NCBI GenBank assembly: GCA_039819095.1
Contig: JBCBSP010000007.1
Location: 124,001 to 188,000 of the forward strand
Direction of reading: 5' to 3'
Origin: JBCBSP01 sp039819095
GTDB taxonomy: Bacteria > Pseudomonadota > Alphaproteobacteria > Caulobacterales > Maricaulaceae
DNA: 64,000 bases
The translations under genes were made by a program, and so were the position numbers. The notes beneath the pieces are model-generated. The model was not told the DNA's origin. It saw only the letters and a list, made by a program, of their open reading frames with translations, and searched no databases. Shown here in pieces: positions 24,135-35,038 of the stretch; the first letter of the stretch is position 1; every line of letters starts with the position of its first letter.

Positions 24135-25766
24135 ATGTCCCGTACCGTCCGCGCCGCGCTGGAAGATGCGCCGACCATTCGCCCAATCGCCACCGGGACG
24201 CAGGTCTATGATCTGTTCTCCGAGGACACCGATCTGCTGGCGTGCGCCGTGGTCGATCGGGGCCGACCGATCGGACTGGTTTCGCGCAACGCCTTCTTCC
24301 TTCGGATGGCCGACACGCATGGCCGCGCCCTGTTCGCCAAGCGCCCGGTCACCTTTGTCATGAACAAGCTGCCACTCATCGTGGAAAGTGATCAACCGCT
24401 CAATGATCTGAACCGCGCCATCATCACCGAGCGCCAGGGCGCTTTGTTCGACGGCTTCATCATTACGCGCGATGGGCTTTATGAGGGCGTTGGCACGGGC
24501 TTCAGCCTGATGCGGGCCATGCAGCAGGAAGTCGAGGAGCGTAACCTGAAGCTGGTCGGCCTGGCTGAGCAGCTGGGTCGGGCCAGGATCGAAGCGGTGT
24601 CCGCGGCTCAGGCCAAGTCCGACTTTCTGGCCACGATGAGCCACGAAATCCGTACCCCGCTTAACGGTGTGCTGGGCGTCACACAGCTGCTGATCGAATC
24701 CGGACTTGATCACGAGCGGTTGAAACTGGCCCAGACTATCCAGGGCTCTGGCGAAATCCTGCATCGCCTGCTCAACGATGTGCTTGATCTTTCCAAGATC
24801 GACGCGGGCAAGATGGAGTTGGAAGAAGGCGCTTTCGAGCTCCAGACACTGGCTCAGGACGCGCGCAATCTGTGGCGACCGCGCGCCGATGAAAAGCAGA
24901 TCGCCTTCGACGTTCATGTCGAGGACGGCGTCAATGCACATTTGCGAGGCGATAGCGTCCGGATCAAACAAATCCTGTTCAACCTCATCGGCAACGCCAT
25001 CAAGTTCACCAGCGAGGGCTCGATCGATGTGACGCTGCGCCTGATTGCGATCAGTCCACAACGCCAAATCCTGCGCGCGGAAGTCGCCGATACCGGATGC
25101 GGAATCCCGGCGGAAAGCCAGAAGAAACTCTTCGGCGCATTCACCCAGGCCGACAGCGCGACCACACGGCGATTTGGCGGGACAGGCCTTGGCCTGACAA
25201 TCTGCAAACGCCTTGTCGAGCTGATGGGCGGAACGATCAATTTTGAAAGCCAGGACGGCGCCGGGTCGCGCTTCTGGTTCGAATTGCCGCTTGAAAAGCT
25301 GGCGGACAAGCCTGAACCGCAAATCGGTGAACCGCCGAGTTCCCCAATCGCCTCGTCAAAGGCGCCGCGCATACTCGTAGCCGAGGACAATACGATCAAT
25401 CAGGAGGTCGTGCGCGGATTCCTGAAGCTGCGCGGCTGGGACTGCGAGATCGTGACGGACGGCGAAGCCGCGCTTCATGCCGTCCGGAACGACCGGTTCG
25501 ACCTCGTTCTGATGGATGTGCAAATGCCGGGCATGGATGGTCTGGAAGCGACGCGCCGCATCCGAAAACTGGATAGCAAGGCGGCGATGACGCCGATTGT
25601 CGCGCTCACAGCGAACGCCATGCGCGGTGACGAAGCCCGCTGCCTGGAAGCCGGCATGAACGGTTATGCGGCCAAGCCAATCGTCAAAGCGCAGCTGTTC
25701 GCCGCAATAGACGCTGCCCTGGCGCCGCCACAGCCCGAGACAGCGAATAAACACAGCGTGGCCTGA
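24135..25766 (+). CDS. Hybrid sensor histidine kinase with CBS-like sensor and receiver domain
   Basis: A 543-residue soluble hybrid kinase. Residues about 1-130 look like a CBS-domain pair (CAVVDRGRPIGLVSRNAFF ... DGFIITRDGLYEGVGTG), a short coiled coil follows (about 128-162), then HisKA with His170 in MSHEIRTPLNG, HATPase_c with N287, DTGCG (319-323) and FGGTGLGL, and a receiver domain from about 412 with AEDN, phospho-acceptor Asp461 in LMDVQMPGMDG and Lys514. No membrane segment is seen, so it senses a cytoplasmic signal, possibly a nucleotide if the CBS pair is real. It ends tail to tail with another kinase. Confidence 0.9.
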   Translation: MSRTVRAALEDAPTIRPIATGTQVYDLFSEDTDLLACAVVDRGRPIGLVSRNAFFLRMADTHGRALFAKRPVTFVMNKLPLIVESDQPLNDLNRAIITERQGALFDGFIITRDGLYEGVGTGFSLMRAMQQEVEERNLKLVGLAEQLGRARIEAVSAAQAKSDFLATMSHEIRTPLNGVLGVTQLLIESGLDHERLKLAQTIQGSGEILHRLLNDVLDLSKIDAGKMELEEGAFELQTLAQDARNLWRPRADEKQIAFDVHVEDGVNAHLRGDSVRIKQILFNLIGNAIKFTSEGSIDVTLRLIAISPQRQILRAEVADTGCGIPAESQKKLFGAFTQADSATTRRFGGTGLGLTICKRLVELMGGTINFESQDGAGSRFWFELPLEKLADKPEPQIGEPPSSPIASSKAPRILVAEDNTINQEVVRGFLKLRGWDCEIVTDGEAALHAVRNDRFDLVLMDVQMPGMDGLEATRRIRKLDSKAAMTPIVALTANAMRGDEARCLEAGMNGYAAKPIVKAQLFAAIDAALAPPQPETANKHSVA

Positions 25767-25778
25767 GCAGTACTGCTC
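25765..25778. terminator. Palindrome between two convergent kinase genes
   Basis: GAGCAGTACTGCTC is a perfect 14-base palindrome that begins within the TGA stop of the hybrid kinase and lies 26 bases before the end of the convergent kinase gene. It could form a short hairpin (GAGCA/TGCTC with GTAC loop). There is no T-run directly after it, so it is at best a weak terminator. Confidence 0.3.
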
Positions 25779-25803
25779 TAGTCTTCTGGTTAAAAGCGCG
25801 CGA

Positions 25804-27651
25804 TCACGCCGTGCGGCGCAGGCTCGCCAGGGCGACCTGGTCAGCGCTTAGCGCAAGGCCGAGGGCCTCAAGCACAGACTCCTCGGTGACGGGCGAACGC
25901 AGCAGCGTCTCCTGACCTGCGGTCTGTGCCGGCCCGTCCAGCTCGCTTTCAAGCCGTATGACCGGCGTCAGTGACGCCGTTGACGCCAAAGCCCGGATGT
26001 CAGCGGCGACATCTTCCGCCTCGCCGTCATCAAGCGACATGCCGATAACCACGCAATCATAGGCGGACGCACTTAAGGCTTCGGTCAGCGCCGAACCGCT
26101 TTCCACACACGTCACCACACAGTTGAGCGCCTTCAGATAGCCCAGCAGAACCGATTGACGCGGGCCGTCCTGCTCGGCCACGACAATGCGCAGTCGACGA
26201 TTGGACAGGCTGATGCGCTCTTCAGCTGAGAAGCGGTCGGCGCGCGCGGAGACACGGGCGCCGACCTCAAACCAGAAGACAGAACCCTTGCCGTCCTCGC
26301 CCGGCTCATATCCGGCCGATCCGTTCATCAGCGAGGCCAGCTTGGAGATCAGCAGAAGCCCAAGACCGGTGCCGGCTTCGCGAACCGACGCGTCCGGCTC
26401 TTCAACTGCGAAGGGGTTGAACAGATTCTGGCGCGCGCTGGCCGGCACGCCGCAGCCGGTATCGCGAACGCTTGCCCGCAACCGCGCCTTCCCGTCCGCG
26501 CCGGCCTTCACAACGAAGGACAGCGAAATACCGCCAGCGTCGGTGAAGCGGGCTGCATTGATCAGGAAAGTCTCGACCATCTGCGTCAGACGACTGCGAT
26601 CAACACGCAGCGCACTTGTCGTGTCGCCTTCATAATGAATCTGGAAACTCAGCTTCTTGCCCCGGGCGCGCGGGGCAATGAAGCGCTCCGCAGCCTCGCC
26701 GAGGTCCTGCGCGGTGACATCGTCAAGCACCAGATCCAGCCGCCCGGCATCAATGCGCGAGACGTCCAGGATATCGTTGACGTGGCGGTTGAGCTGATTG
26801 CCGGATTCCCGCAGGCGCGCCAGCAGCTTGGACTGCTCCTCGTCCAGGCGGCTCTCGCTCAACAGCTCCGCCAGACCCAGAACGCCGTTGAGCGGCCCGC
26901 CCAGCTCATGGCTCATATTCGCCATCAGGGCGGCGCTTGACGCCATCTGGTTTTCAGCCGATTTGGCCGCAGCCTCATGGCGATCCGCCAGCCGCGAAAG
27001 CGCCAGGCTTTGCGCCTCGCTCTCGCGGCGCGCCTCCTCAAGATGGACGTTGGCCGTAACCGCATCGCCCAGCGTGCCGGCATAGGTCTTCGAAAGCCTG
27101 CGCATGATCAGGAAGAACACGCCGCACAGCGCGGCCATCATGAAATTGCCGGCTCCGCCCTGAAGCGCGAAGAACAACGCCAGCAGCGACATGGCCGGCA
27201 GAGTGTAGGCCGCCGTAAGGCGGGGAACCGCCGCAGAGGTAAGCGCAGCGCCCGCCGACATGCCGGCGATCATCACCACCGCAGCCATGACGGCGGCTGG
27301 GTCGGGATTGACCGGGAGCAGGAAAGGCGCAGCGCCCCACAAGCCGCCGACAGCAGCGGACAACACGGCGTAAATCGTGATCAACCGGGCGCTCGGCGGC
27401 TCGCCGCTGCGCCGCGAGGGCGCCAGCGTGAGCAATCGCACGACAGACAGAACGCACATGGCCGCAAACCATGCGCCCAGTACGACTGCATCCACGCTGG
27501 CCAGCATGAAACCGCCCAGCACCGCGGCATTGACGATATTGAACGGAACCGCCGTCAGCGCGCTCTTGGCGACCAGGCTTCGACGCGCATCCGCCGTGCG
27601 GCGCGAAATCTCTTCAGCGCGTGCTTCAGCACGATCGCTTGAGTACCCCAT
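25804..27651 (-). CDS. Membrane histidine kinase with degenerate receiver domain
   Basis: About 615 residues. N-terminal region with six or so membrane helices (about 25-185), a helical linker, HisKA with His248 in MSHELGGPLNG (the usual RT after HEL is GG), HATPase_c (INAARFT, DTGCGVP, GTGLGL), and a C-terminal receiver-like domain (from about 485). In that domain the phospho-acceptor position is Gly537 (VVIGMSL), the acidic pair reads AEQD, and the conserved Lys is Arg (LLRSPV). It is therefore a pseudo-receiver that cannot accept phosphate in the usual way. The ATG at 27651 has GGAGG six bases upstream; earlier ATGs are possible. Confidence 0.85.
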   Translation of the reverse strand: MGYSSDRAEARAEEISRRTADARRSLVAKSALTAVPFNIVNAAVLGGFMLASVDAVVLGAWFAAMCVLSVVRLLTLAPSRRSGEPPSARLITIYAVLSAAVGGLWGAAPFLLPVNPDPAAVMAAVVMIAGMSAGAALTSAAVPRLTAAYTLPAMSLLALFFALQGGAGNFMMAALCGVFFLIMRRLSKTYAGTLGDAVTANVHLEEARRESEAQSLALSRLADRHEAAAKSAENQMASSAALMANMSHELGGPLNGVLGLAELLSESRLDEEQSKLLARLRESGNQLNRHVNDILDVSRIDAGRLDLVLDDVTAQDLGEAAERFIAPRARGKKLSFQIHYEGDTTSALRVDRSRLTQMVETFLINAARFTDAGGISLSFVVKAGADGKARLRASVRDTGCGVPASARQNLFNPFAVEEPDASVREAGTGLGLLLISKLASLMNGSAGYEPGEDGKGSVFWFEVGARVSARADRFSAEERISLSNRRLRIVVAEQDGPRQSVLLGYLKALNCVVTCVESGSALTEALSASAYDCVVIGMSLDDGEAEDVAADIRALASTASLTPVIRLESELDGPAQTAGQETLLRSPVTEESVLEALGLALSADQVALASLRRTA

Positions 27652-27802
27652 ATCCATCCTCCAGGCTGCTTTTGCAGCTCTCTTGGGTCGGACGGTAGAC
27701 AAGGACGGTTAAATTCCGGTTCCCGGGGCGTTAGGGTCTCGCGAACCTGCGCGCGCACGCCTACTTTCCTTGCGTCATCTTCGCCCATCGGAGGGTTCGC
27801 CC

Positions 27803-28387
27803 ATGACTGGACTTCGCATTGCTGCGCCGTTTTCCATCATGCTGGCCGCGCTGACGCTGAGCGCCTGCGGGTCTGATCGCGAGCGCGCCGATGCTCCGGA
27901 CCAGGCTCTATCCGCCATCGATCTTAGCGTCGATCCGGACGCGCCCGCCGAGACCATCATCTGGCGCGACCTGTTGCCGGACGGTGAACTTGAGATTCTC
28001 CAGCAGCTCCAGGAAGGCCGGGCCGCCCCCTCGCTGATGAGTCAGTTCGCCGGACGCGATAATGAGCAGATCGGTACGTTCAACGTGGTCGAAGAGTTGG
28101 ACGGCGCGATCATACGCATGCCGGGCTACATCCTGCCGCTAGATTATGCTGAGGCGGGCGCGGCGCGGGAGTTTCTCCTGCTGCCCTATCACGGGGCCTG
28201 CATACACTACCCGCCGCCGCCGCCGAACCAGATCGTCTATATGCGTTCCGCTGAACCGGTCCGGTTCAACGCGCTATGGGACCCGGTCTGGGTTGAAGGC
28301 CGCATGCAGGTGGAGCAGGTCTCCTCAGAACTCGCCGACGCGGCCTACTCCATCGCCGTGCGTTCAGTGGAGCCCTATGAAGGTTAG
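27803..28387 (+). CDS. DUF3299 lipoprotein
   Basis: A 194-residue exported protein. The signal sequence MTGLRIAAPFSIMLAALTLSACG carries a lipobox (LSAC). The mature part matches DUF3299: IIWRDLLPDG, FNVVEELDGAIIRMPGYILPL, EFLLLPYHGACIHYPPPPPNQIVY. The CIHYPPPPPNQ segment is the family hallmark. GGAGGG lies upstream of the ATG at 27803. DUF3299 proteins are usually found with ABC transporter genes for heme or metal export, but none is present here; the next gene is a convergent lipoprotein. Confidence 0.85.
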   Translation: MTGLRIAAPFSIMLAALTLSACGSDRERADAPDQALSAIDLSVDPDAPAETIIWRDLLPDGELEILQQLQEGRAAPSLMSQFAGRDNEQIGTFNVVEELDGAIIRMPGYILPLDYAEAGAAREFLLLPYHGACIHYPPPPPNQIVYMRSAEPVRFNALWDPVWVEGRMQVEQVSSELADAAYSIAVRSVEPYEG

Positions 28388-28390
28388 GGC

Positions 28391-29245
28391 TCAGCCGGCC
28401 TGCAGGCGTGCATTGGCCGCGACCGCAGCGGTGAGCGCGGCATCAAGCTCGGATCGCTCCACGCCAAGCGTCTCGGGCGGCTCAGCGCCCGGATAGGCGC
28501 GTTCCAGAAGCGCCAGCGCGCGAAGAAAGGCCAGCGAGGCTTCAGTGTCGGCCTCGGCGATGAGCGACAGCGCAGTCGGTGCGCGCCCGTTCGCCGCGCC
28601 GCTCAGCCCATACCCATCCAGCCAGGCATGTTCATTCTCGCTCACGAGCGCGTATTGCAGAACAGCCCGCTCGATCAGATCCACCAGAACGCCCGCCTCC
28701 ACAGCGGCCGCTGAGCCGGACGGCTCCGGCGCTGCGGCCAGTGTGTCGTCCAGACCCGCGAGAACCGCATCCACGGCTGAGCGAAGCTGTGTTTCGTCCG
28801 CGCCCTGAAAATGCAGCACGGCGGCCTGGTTCAACGCTTCCATGATGGAGGCGCCGCCCCGCGCCTCAACCACCGGCTCCAGATCGACATAAATCTCCGA
28901 GATCGGATGGGAGAACATTTCCGCCGCCGCGGCGCGGTCGCCCAGATCCAGCGCGGCGAGCCCAGCGATATAATGGGCCCGCATGACCTCAACGGCGCTG
29001 ATATAGATCACCGGATCGGTCATTGCCGCGTCAGGATCGATCCCGAACTCACCCCCCGCCTCGCCGGCTTCTCCGCCGAAGCCGCCTTCTCCGGCCTCGC
29101 CTGCCGGGGCTGTCATCGCGCCGGTCTGGGACTGGGAAGCGGCGGTCTCCTGAGGAGCCCCACAACCGGCCAGGGCCAGAGCCGCCAGACTCGCCCCGGA
29201 CAGCGAGGCCGTCGTCCAGCGTCTGGTGCGTGTCTTGATGATCAT
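28391..29245 (-). CDS. Predicted lipoprotein of unknown function
   Basis: A 284-residue protein with a lipobox (LALAGC, Cys28) after a signal sequence with an Arg-rich n-region (KTRTRRW). Residues about 45-68 are a Gly/Glu/Ala-rich low-complexity linker (repeats of GEAGE/GGEAG). The rest (about 75-284) is almost all alpha-helical, with MRAHYIAGLAALDLGDRAAAAEMF and MFSHPISEIYVDLEPVV, which looks like a periplasmic helical bundle, perhaps of the imelysin-like sort. I cannot assign a family. It ends 4 bases from the DUF3299 stop, convergent. Confidence 0.65.
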   Translation of the reverse strand: MIIKTRTRRWTTASLSGASLAALALAGCGAPQETAASQSQTGAMTAPAGEAGEGGFGGEAGEAGGEFGIDPDAAMTDPVIYISAVEVMRAHYIAGLAALDLGDRAAAAEMFSHPISEIYVDLEPVVEARGGASIMEALNQAAVLHFQGADETQLRSAVDAVLAGLDDTLAAAPEPSGSAAAVEAGVLVDLIERAVLQYALVSENEHAWLDGYGLSGAANGRAPTALSLIAEADTEASLAFLRALALLERAYPGAEPPETLGVERSELDAALTAAVAANARLQAG

Positions 29246-29325
29246 GACGGCGTGTTCCCCGAAGCGGACAAATCAATGCGCTGAGATTACGCTGCTGCGA
29301 GCTGTTCGCAATCGCAGAGGATGAT

Positions 29326-29988
29326 ATGCCGCACCATCTCGCCCAGGTGCTCACGCCTGATGAGCTTGAGCAGATCAGAGCGCTGTGCGTGGACGAGGAC
29401 GCTTTCGCGCCGGGTGAACGCACGGCCGGCTGGGCGGCGCGCCCAGTGAAATCCAATCTGCAGATGAAGCCCGGCGGGCGGCTCGATGCGGTTCGTCGGA
29501 TCGTTGAGCCGGCCATGCGCCGTCACCCGGTTTTCACCGCCCTCGCCTTGCCCAAATCGACCACCGGCCTGCTCGTAAACCGCCACCAGGCCGGTATGCA
29601 TTATGGTCGCCATGTCGATGATGCACTCATAGGCAGGGTGCGCGCAGATCTGTCCTTTACCGTCTTCCTCTCGCCGCCCGATTCCTATCGCGGCGGAGCG
29701 CTGATCCTGCATGGAGTCGACGGCGAAACCGCGATCAAGGCGGATGCCGGCGATGCGGTGATCTATGACACAGGCGAGCTGCACGAGGTCGCCCCGGTCA
29801 CTGACGGCGAGCGGACTGCGGTTGTCGGCTGGGTGCGATCCTATGTGCGCAGCGCTGAACAACGCGCCATCCTGTTCGATCTGGATCGCTCCACGCGGGC
29901 CATAATCGAATCCCATGGCCGCAGCGAGGCGATCGACCATCTCATCGCGGCGCGCACCAACCTGCTTCGGATGTGGGCTGAGGATTGA
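29326..29988 (+). CDS. PKHD-type Fe(II)/2-oxoglutarate dioxygenase (PiuC/YbiX family)
   Basis: A 220-residue oxygenase. The iron ligands are H96 and D98 in YGRHVDDA and H153 in GELHEVAPVT; R163 (GERTAVVGW) should bind 2-oxoglutarate. The C-terminal QRAILFDLDRSTRAII is typical of the PiuC/YbiX family, which is often iron-regulated and sits beside TonB receptors. No siderophore receptor is present in this window, so the role is open. The end is followed after 94 bases by an AbgT-type transporter. Confidence 0.9.
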   Translation: MPHHLAQVLTPDELEQIRALCVDEDAFAPGERTAGWAARPVKSNLQMKPGGRLDAVRRIVEPAMRRHPVFTALALPKSTTGLLVNRHQAGMHYGRHVDDALIGRVRADLSFTVFLSPPDSYRGGALILHGVDGETAIKADAGDAVIYDTGELHEVAPVTDGERTAVVGWVRSYVRSAEQRAILFDLDRSTRAIIESHGRSEAIDHLIAARTNLLRMWAED

Positions 29989-30082
29989 AGGCTTCAAACA
30001 GTCCGCGCACCGATTAACCTTGACGCAACGCCCGGTGATGGTGCGCTCTTACGGTTCGACGCAAGGAAGAGACACCCCTCCC

Positions 30083-31758
<1,676 letters not shown>

Positions 31759-31780
<22 letters not shown>

Positions 31781-32655
31781 TGAGGCGTTAGCCCCCCCGT
31801 CGACACCATAAGCGCTTCGACCTGCGCCCGGCTCGGCAGTGCAGGCTGCGCGCCCGGGCCGGTGGCGCAGGCGGCGCCGGCGGCGCAGGCGAAAGCGAGC
31901 GCTTCTTCCGTCGGCTGGCCTTCCAGAAGCGCCAGCGTCAAAGCGCCGACGAAAGCGTCGCCCGCGCCGGTCGTATCGATCGCGTGAACGGTCGGCGGAA
32001 CCGCCTTGGCGATCAATTCGCCATCACGGTAAAGCTCAGCGCCTTTCGCCCCGAGCGTCACCGCAAGCAGGCCGCCCGCGGCGCGCAGACGGGTCTCGCC
32101 GTAAAACGCCGCCTCAGACTCGTTGACGATCAGCAGATCAGCGCGCGCCAGAAGCGCATCGGGAACCGGCAGGGCCGGCGCCAGGTTCAGGGCTACGAAG
32201 CCTGTGCACAGATCCACCGCAGCAGCCAGGGTCGCCACCGGGATTTCAAGCTGCCCGATCAGCGCGTCCTCTATCACTTCTGGCAGGTGTTCCGGCGCGA
32301 ACGCGCCATTCGCGCCGGGCGCGACGACGATCTGGTTTTCGCCCGCTTCGCTGACCGCAATGAGCGCTACCCCGGTGGGCGTGTCCTGAGTCGCAGCGCA
32401 GCCGGACAGGTCCACGCCGTCCCGACGCAACAGAGCCAGAGCCAGCTCCGCTTCATTGTCCGCACCCACGCGCGCCAGCAGGCTGACATCTGCACCCAGG
32501 CGGCGCGCGGCGAGCGCCTGGTTGGCGCCCTTGCCGCCGGGATGACGGTCGAACACCCCGCCCAGCACCGTCTCCCCTGGTCCCGGCAAGATCTCGCAGC
32601 GCGCCACGAGATCGAGATTGACCGAGCCGGCGACCGTAATGCGCGGCGCGCTCAT
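31759..32655 (-). CDS. rbsK: Ribokinase
   Basis: A 298-residue PfkB-family sugar kinase. N-terminal VAGSVNLDLVARCEILPGPGETVLG with the GGKGANQALAARRLGA substrate loop, and the C-terminal catalytic motif DTTGAGDAF with the anion-hole GAGD. The ATG at 32655 overlaps the stop of the nucleoside hydrolase gene (ATGA), so ribose released by the hydrolase is plausibly phosphorylated by this enzyme. It is the last gene of the minus-strand nucleoside salvage operon. It overlaps the AbgT gene tail to tail. Confidence 0.92.
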
Positions 32656-33590
32656 AGCCGCGTGATCCGGTCCAGCATCAGATCGAACAGGGCGGGCGCA
32701 TCCACGCCGGTCGCCCATCGGATATTCGGCTGAGCCCCATCGCCCAGATAGACATCGATCGCCGTATGCCCACGCGTCAGTCCGGCGCGCGTCTCCACCT
32801 CCACCGCAGCCGGGCAGGTGGCGAACAGCTCCGGCGCCAGGAGATAACCGATCGTACACGGATCGTGCAGCGCAGCGCCTTCGCTGCCATAGAGCGCGCC
32901 ATAGACCGCATTCACGTGGCGGATCATGGTGTGGGCGAGCTCAGCGGCGCGGTGACCGGAGTGCTCAAGCCGGCTCATGCGCTGCGGCGTGCAGCGAAAC
33001 TGCAAGGTGGCGTCCAGCCCGATCAGGGTGATCGGGCGACCGCAGGCCAGCACGATCCGCGCCGCGTGCGGATCAGCGTAAATGTTGAACTCCGCCGAGG
33101 CCGTGATATTGCCGCCGGCCGCGCGCGCGCCGCCCATGATAACAAGCTCCCCGATCGCCGCAGCGATGTCGGGCGCCTGGATCAGCGCCACGGCCAGATT
33201 CGTCATCGGCCCGGTGATCACCAGGGTCAGCGAGGCCGGCTCGGCGGCGCGCAGCGTCTCGATCAGATGGCTGACCGCATGGGCGTCCTGCGCGTGCGAT
33301 TGGGCCGGCGGCAGCTGCGCTGCGCCCAGCCCGCAGGGCCCGTGGACATGGTCGGCGAAAACCGGCGCCTCCACCATGGGCCTGGGGCATCCGGCATGAA
33401 CCGGAATATCGCTGCGCCCAGCCAGCGCGAGCACGCCGAGCGCGTTACGCGTGCACACATCCACCGGCACATTGCCCGCCACGGTGTGAATCGCGCGTAC
33501 ATCCAGCGCCTCCGGCGAGGCCAGGGCGAGCATCAGAGCGATGCAGTCATCAATGCCGGGATCGCAATCGATCAGGATCGGGCGAACCAT
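32652..33590 (-). CDS. Nucleoside hydrolase
   Basis: A 312-residue inosine-uridine-preferring nucleoside hydrolase family enzyme that cleaves ribonucleosides to base and ribose. The calcium/ribose-binding signature DCDPGIDD is at residues 8-15; further family segments are VHAGCPRPM, HGPCGLG, ITGPMTNLAVAL, INIYADPHAA-like EFNIYADPHAA and the C-terminal HDPCTIGYLL. It lies 13 bases after the nucleoside transporter and is coupled by ATGA to ribokinase. Confidence 0.94.
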   Translation of the reverse strand: MVRPILIDCDPGIDDCIALMLALASPEALDVRAIHTVAGNVPVDVCTRNALGVLALAGRSDIPVHAGCPRPMVEAPVFADHVHGPCGLGAAQLPPAQSHAQDAHAVSHLIETLRAAEPASLTLVITGPMTNLAVALIQAPDIAAAIGELVIMGGARAAGGNITASAEFNIYADPHAARIVLACGRPITLIGLDATLQFRCTPQRMSRLEHSGHRAAELAHTMIRHVNAVYGALYGSEGAALHDPCTIGYLLAPELFATCPAAVEVETRAGLTRGHTAIDVYLGDGAQPNIRWATGVDAPALFDLMLDRITRL

Positions 33591-33603
33591 GACCGCGCCT
33601 CAA

Positions 33604-34830
33604 TCAGGGAACGAAGAGGATGGCCGCGATCGCCGCGCTCATCAGATTGGCGAGCGAACCGGCCAGCACGGCGCGAAGACCGAACTGCGCGATCTGGGCC
33701 ATGCGATCCGGGATCAGACTGCCCAGCCCGCCCAGCAGAATGCCGACCGAGCTGAGATTGGCGAAACCACACAGCGCAATGGTCAGAATGGCCTGGCTGC
33801 GCGGCGAGAACTCATCCATCGTCGCCGACAGCGACAGATAGGCGACGAACTCGTTGATGATGACCTTCTCGCCGACAATCGCGCCGGCGGCCTGTGCTTC
33901 GGCCCAGGGAATGCTCAGCGCGAACATGAGCGGGGCGAACAGGACGCCCAGAATGGTCTGAACGCTCAGCCCCTCAAGACCGACCAGCCCGCCGATCAGA
34001 CCGAGCAGCCCGTTCAGCACGGCGATCAGCGACACGAAAGCGATCAGCATGGCGCCGATATTCAGCGCCAGCTGCAGCCCGTCCTTGGCGCCGACGGCGG
34101 CGGCCATCACCACATTGGCGTGACCCTCCTTGTCGGCCTTGGGCTTGAGGATGTCCTGGCTGGCGTTGTCGTCCGGATCGTCCGGCATGATGATCTTGGC
34201 CATCAACAAACCGCCGGGCGCGGCCATGAAGCTGGCGGCCAGAAGATATTCCACGCTGATGCCGAGCTGGGCGTAGGCGGCCAGAACCGTGCCGGCGACC
34301 GAGGCCAGTCCTGAGGTCATGATGGCGAAGAGCTGCGGCTTGGTGATGCCCGTCAGATAGGGTTTGACCACCAGCGGAGCTTCGGTCTGGCCGACGAAGA
34401 TATTGGCCGCCGCATTGAGCGAAACCACCCGCCCGCAGGCCAGGATCTTGTGCAGCACATAGCCCACGATCGTGACCACCCACTGCATGATGCCGATATA
34501 GTAAAGCACCGACATCAAAGCGGAAAAAAAGATGATGACCGGCAGGACGTTCAGCGCGAAGCTGAACCCCACCGCCTCTGAAACCAGCGGCCCGAAGACC
34601 ATTTCGATGCCGGCATTGGCGAAGCCCAGAAGCGCGGTGACCGCTTCGGACAGCGCCGCCAGAGCCGCGCGCCCGGCCGGGAGGTAAAGCACCAGCACGC
34701 CGATCAGCACCTGCAGCCCCAGAGCCGCAGCGACCACGCGCAGCCGGATGGCGCTTCGGTTGGTCGAGGCGATATAGGCGATGAGAAGCAGGATGAGCAC
34801 GCCGCCCGCAGCGTTCAGGCTTTCAGTCAT
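33604..34830 (-). CDS. Concentrative nucleoside transporter (NupC/CNT family)
   Basis: A 408-residue membrane protein with about ten helices. CNT signatures: VFGPLVSEAVGFSFALNVLPVIIFFSALMSVLYY is split around the first core helices, then MNVG-like VSLNAAANIFVGQTEAPLVVKPYL, the second nucleoside-binding part KVIINEFVAYLSL, and the C-terminal ALCGFANLSSVGILLGGLG. It is the first gene of the operon transporter - nucleoside hydrolase - ribokinase, which imports nucleosides, splits them and captures ribose. The ATG at 34830 (MTESLNAAG) is chosen because the upstream extension is not hydrophobic. Confidence 0.94.
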   Translation of the reverse strand: MTESLNAAGGVLILLLIAYIASTNRSAIRLRVVAAALGLQVLIGVLVLYLPAGRAALAALSEAVTALLGFANAGIEMVFGPLVSEAVGFSFALNVLPVIIFFSALMSVLYYIGIMQWVVTIVGYVLHKILACGRVVSLNAAANIFVGQTEAPLVVKPYLTGITKPQLFAIMTSGLASVAGTVLAAYAQLGISVEYLLAASFMAAPGGLLMAKIIMPDDPDDNASQDILKPKADKEGHANVVMAAAVGAKDGLQLALNIGAMLIAFVSLIAVLNGLLGLIGGLVGLEGLSVQTILGVLFAPLMFALSIPWAEAQAAGAIVGEKVIINEFVAYLSLSATMDEFSPRSQAILTIALCGFANLSSVGILLGGLGSLIPDRMAQIAQFGLRAVLAGSLANLMSAAIAAILFVP

Positions 34831-35038
34831 GGCCACGCCATACCCCCGGTAACAATCCCAGTCGCAAATGTGCGCCGCTGAAACGCCGTGGTCCACTGCG
34901 CGACTGCTTATGATCAACCAGCGCCCTGCTTATGCTTGAAGTGGAAGCCAGAGGTGGCAAAATTTTTGCTGGATTACACCGCCCTTCCTTATTTCTTAGT
35001 GAGTTCGCAGCAAAGCGGCGCCAACTGGAGCGAAATCG

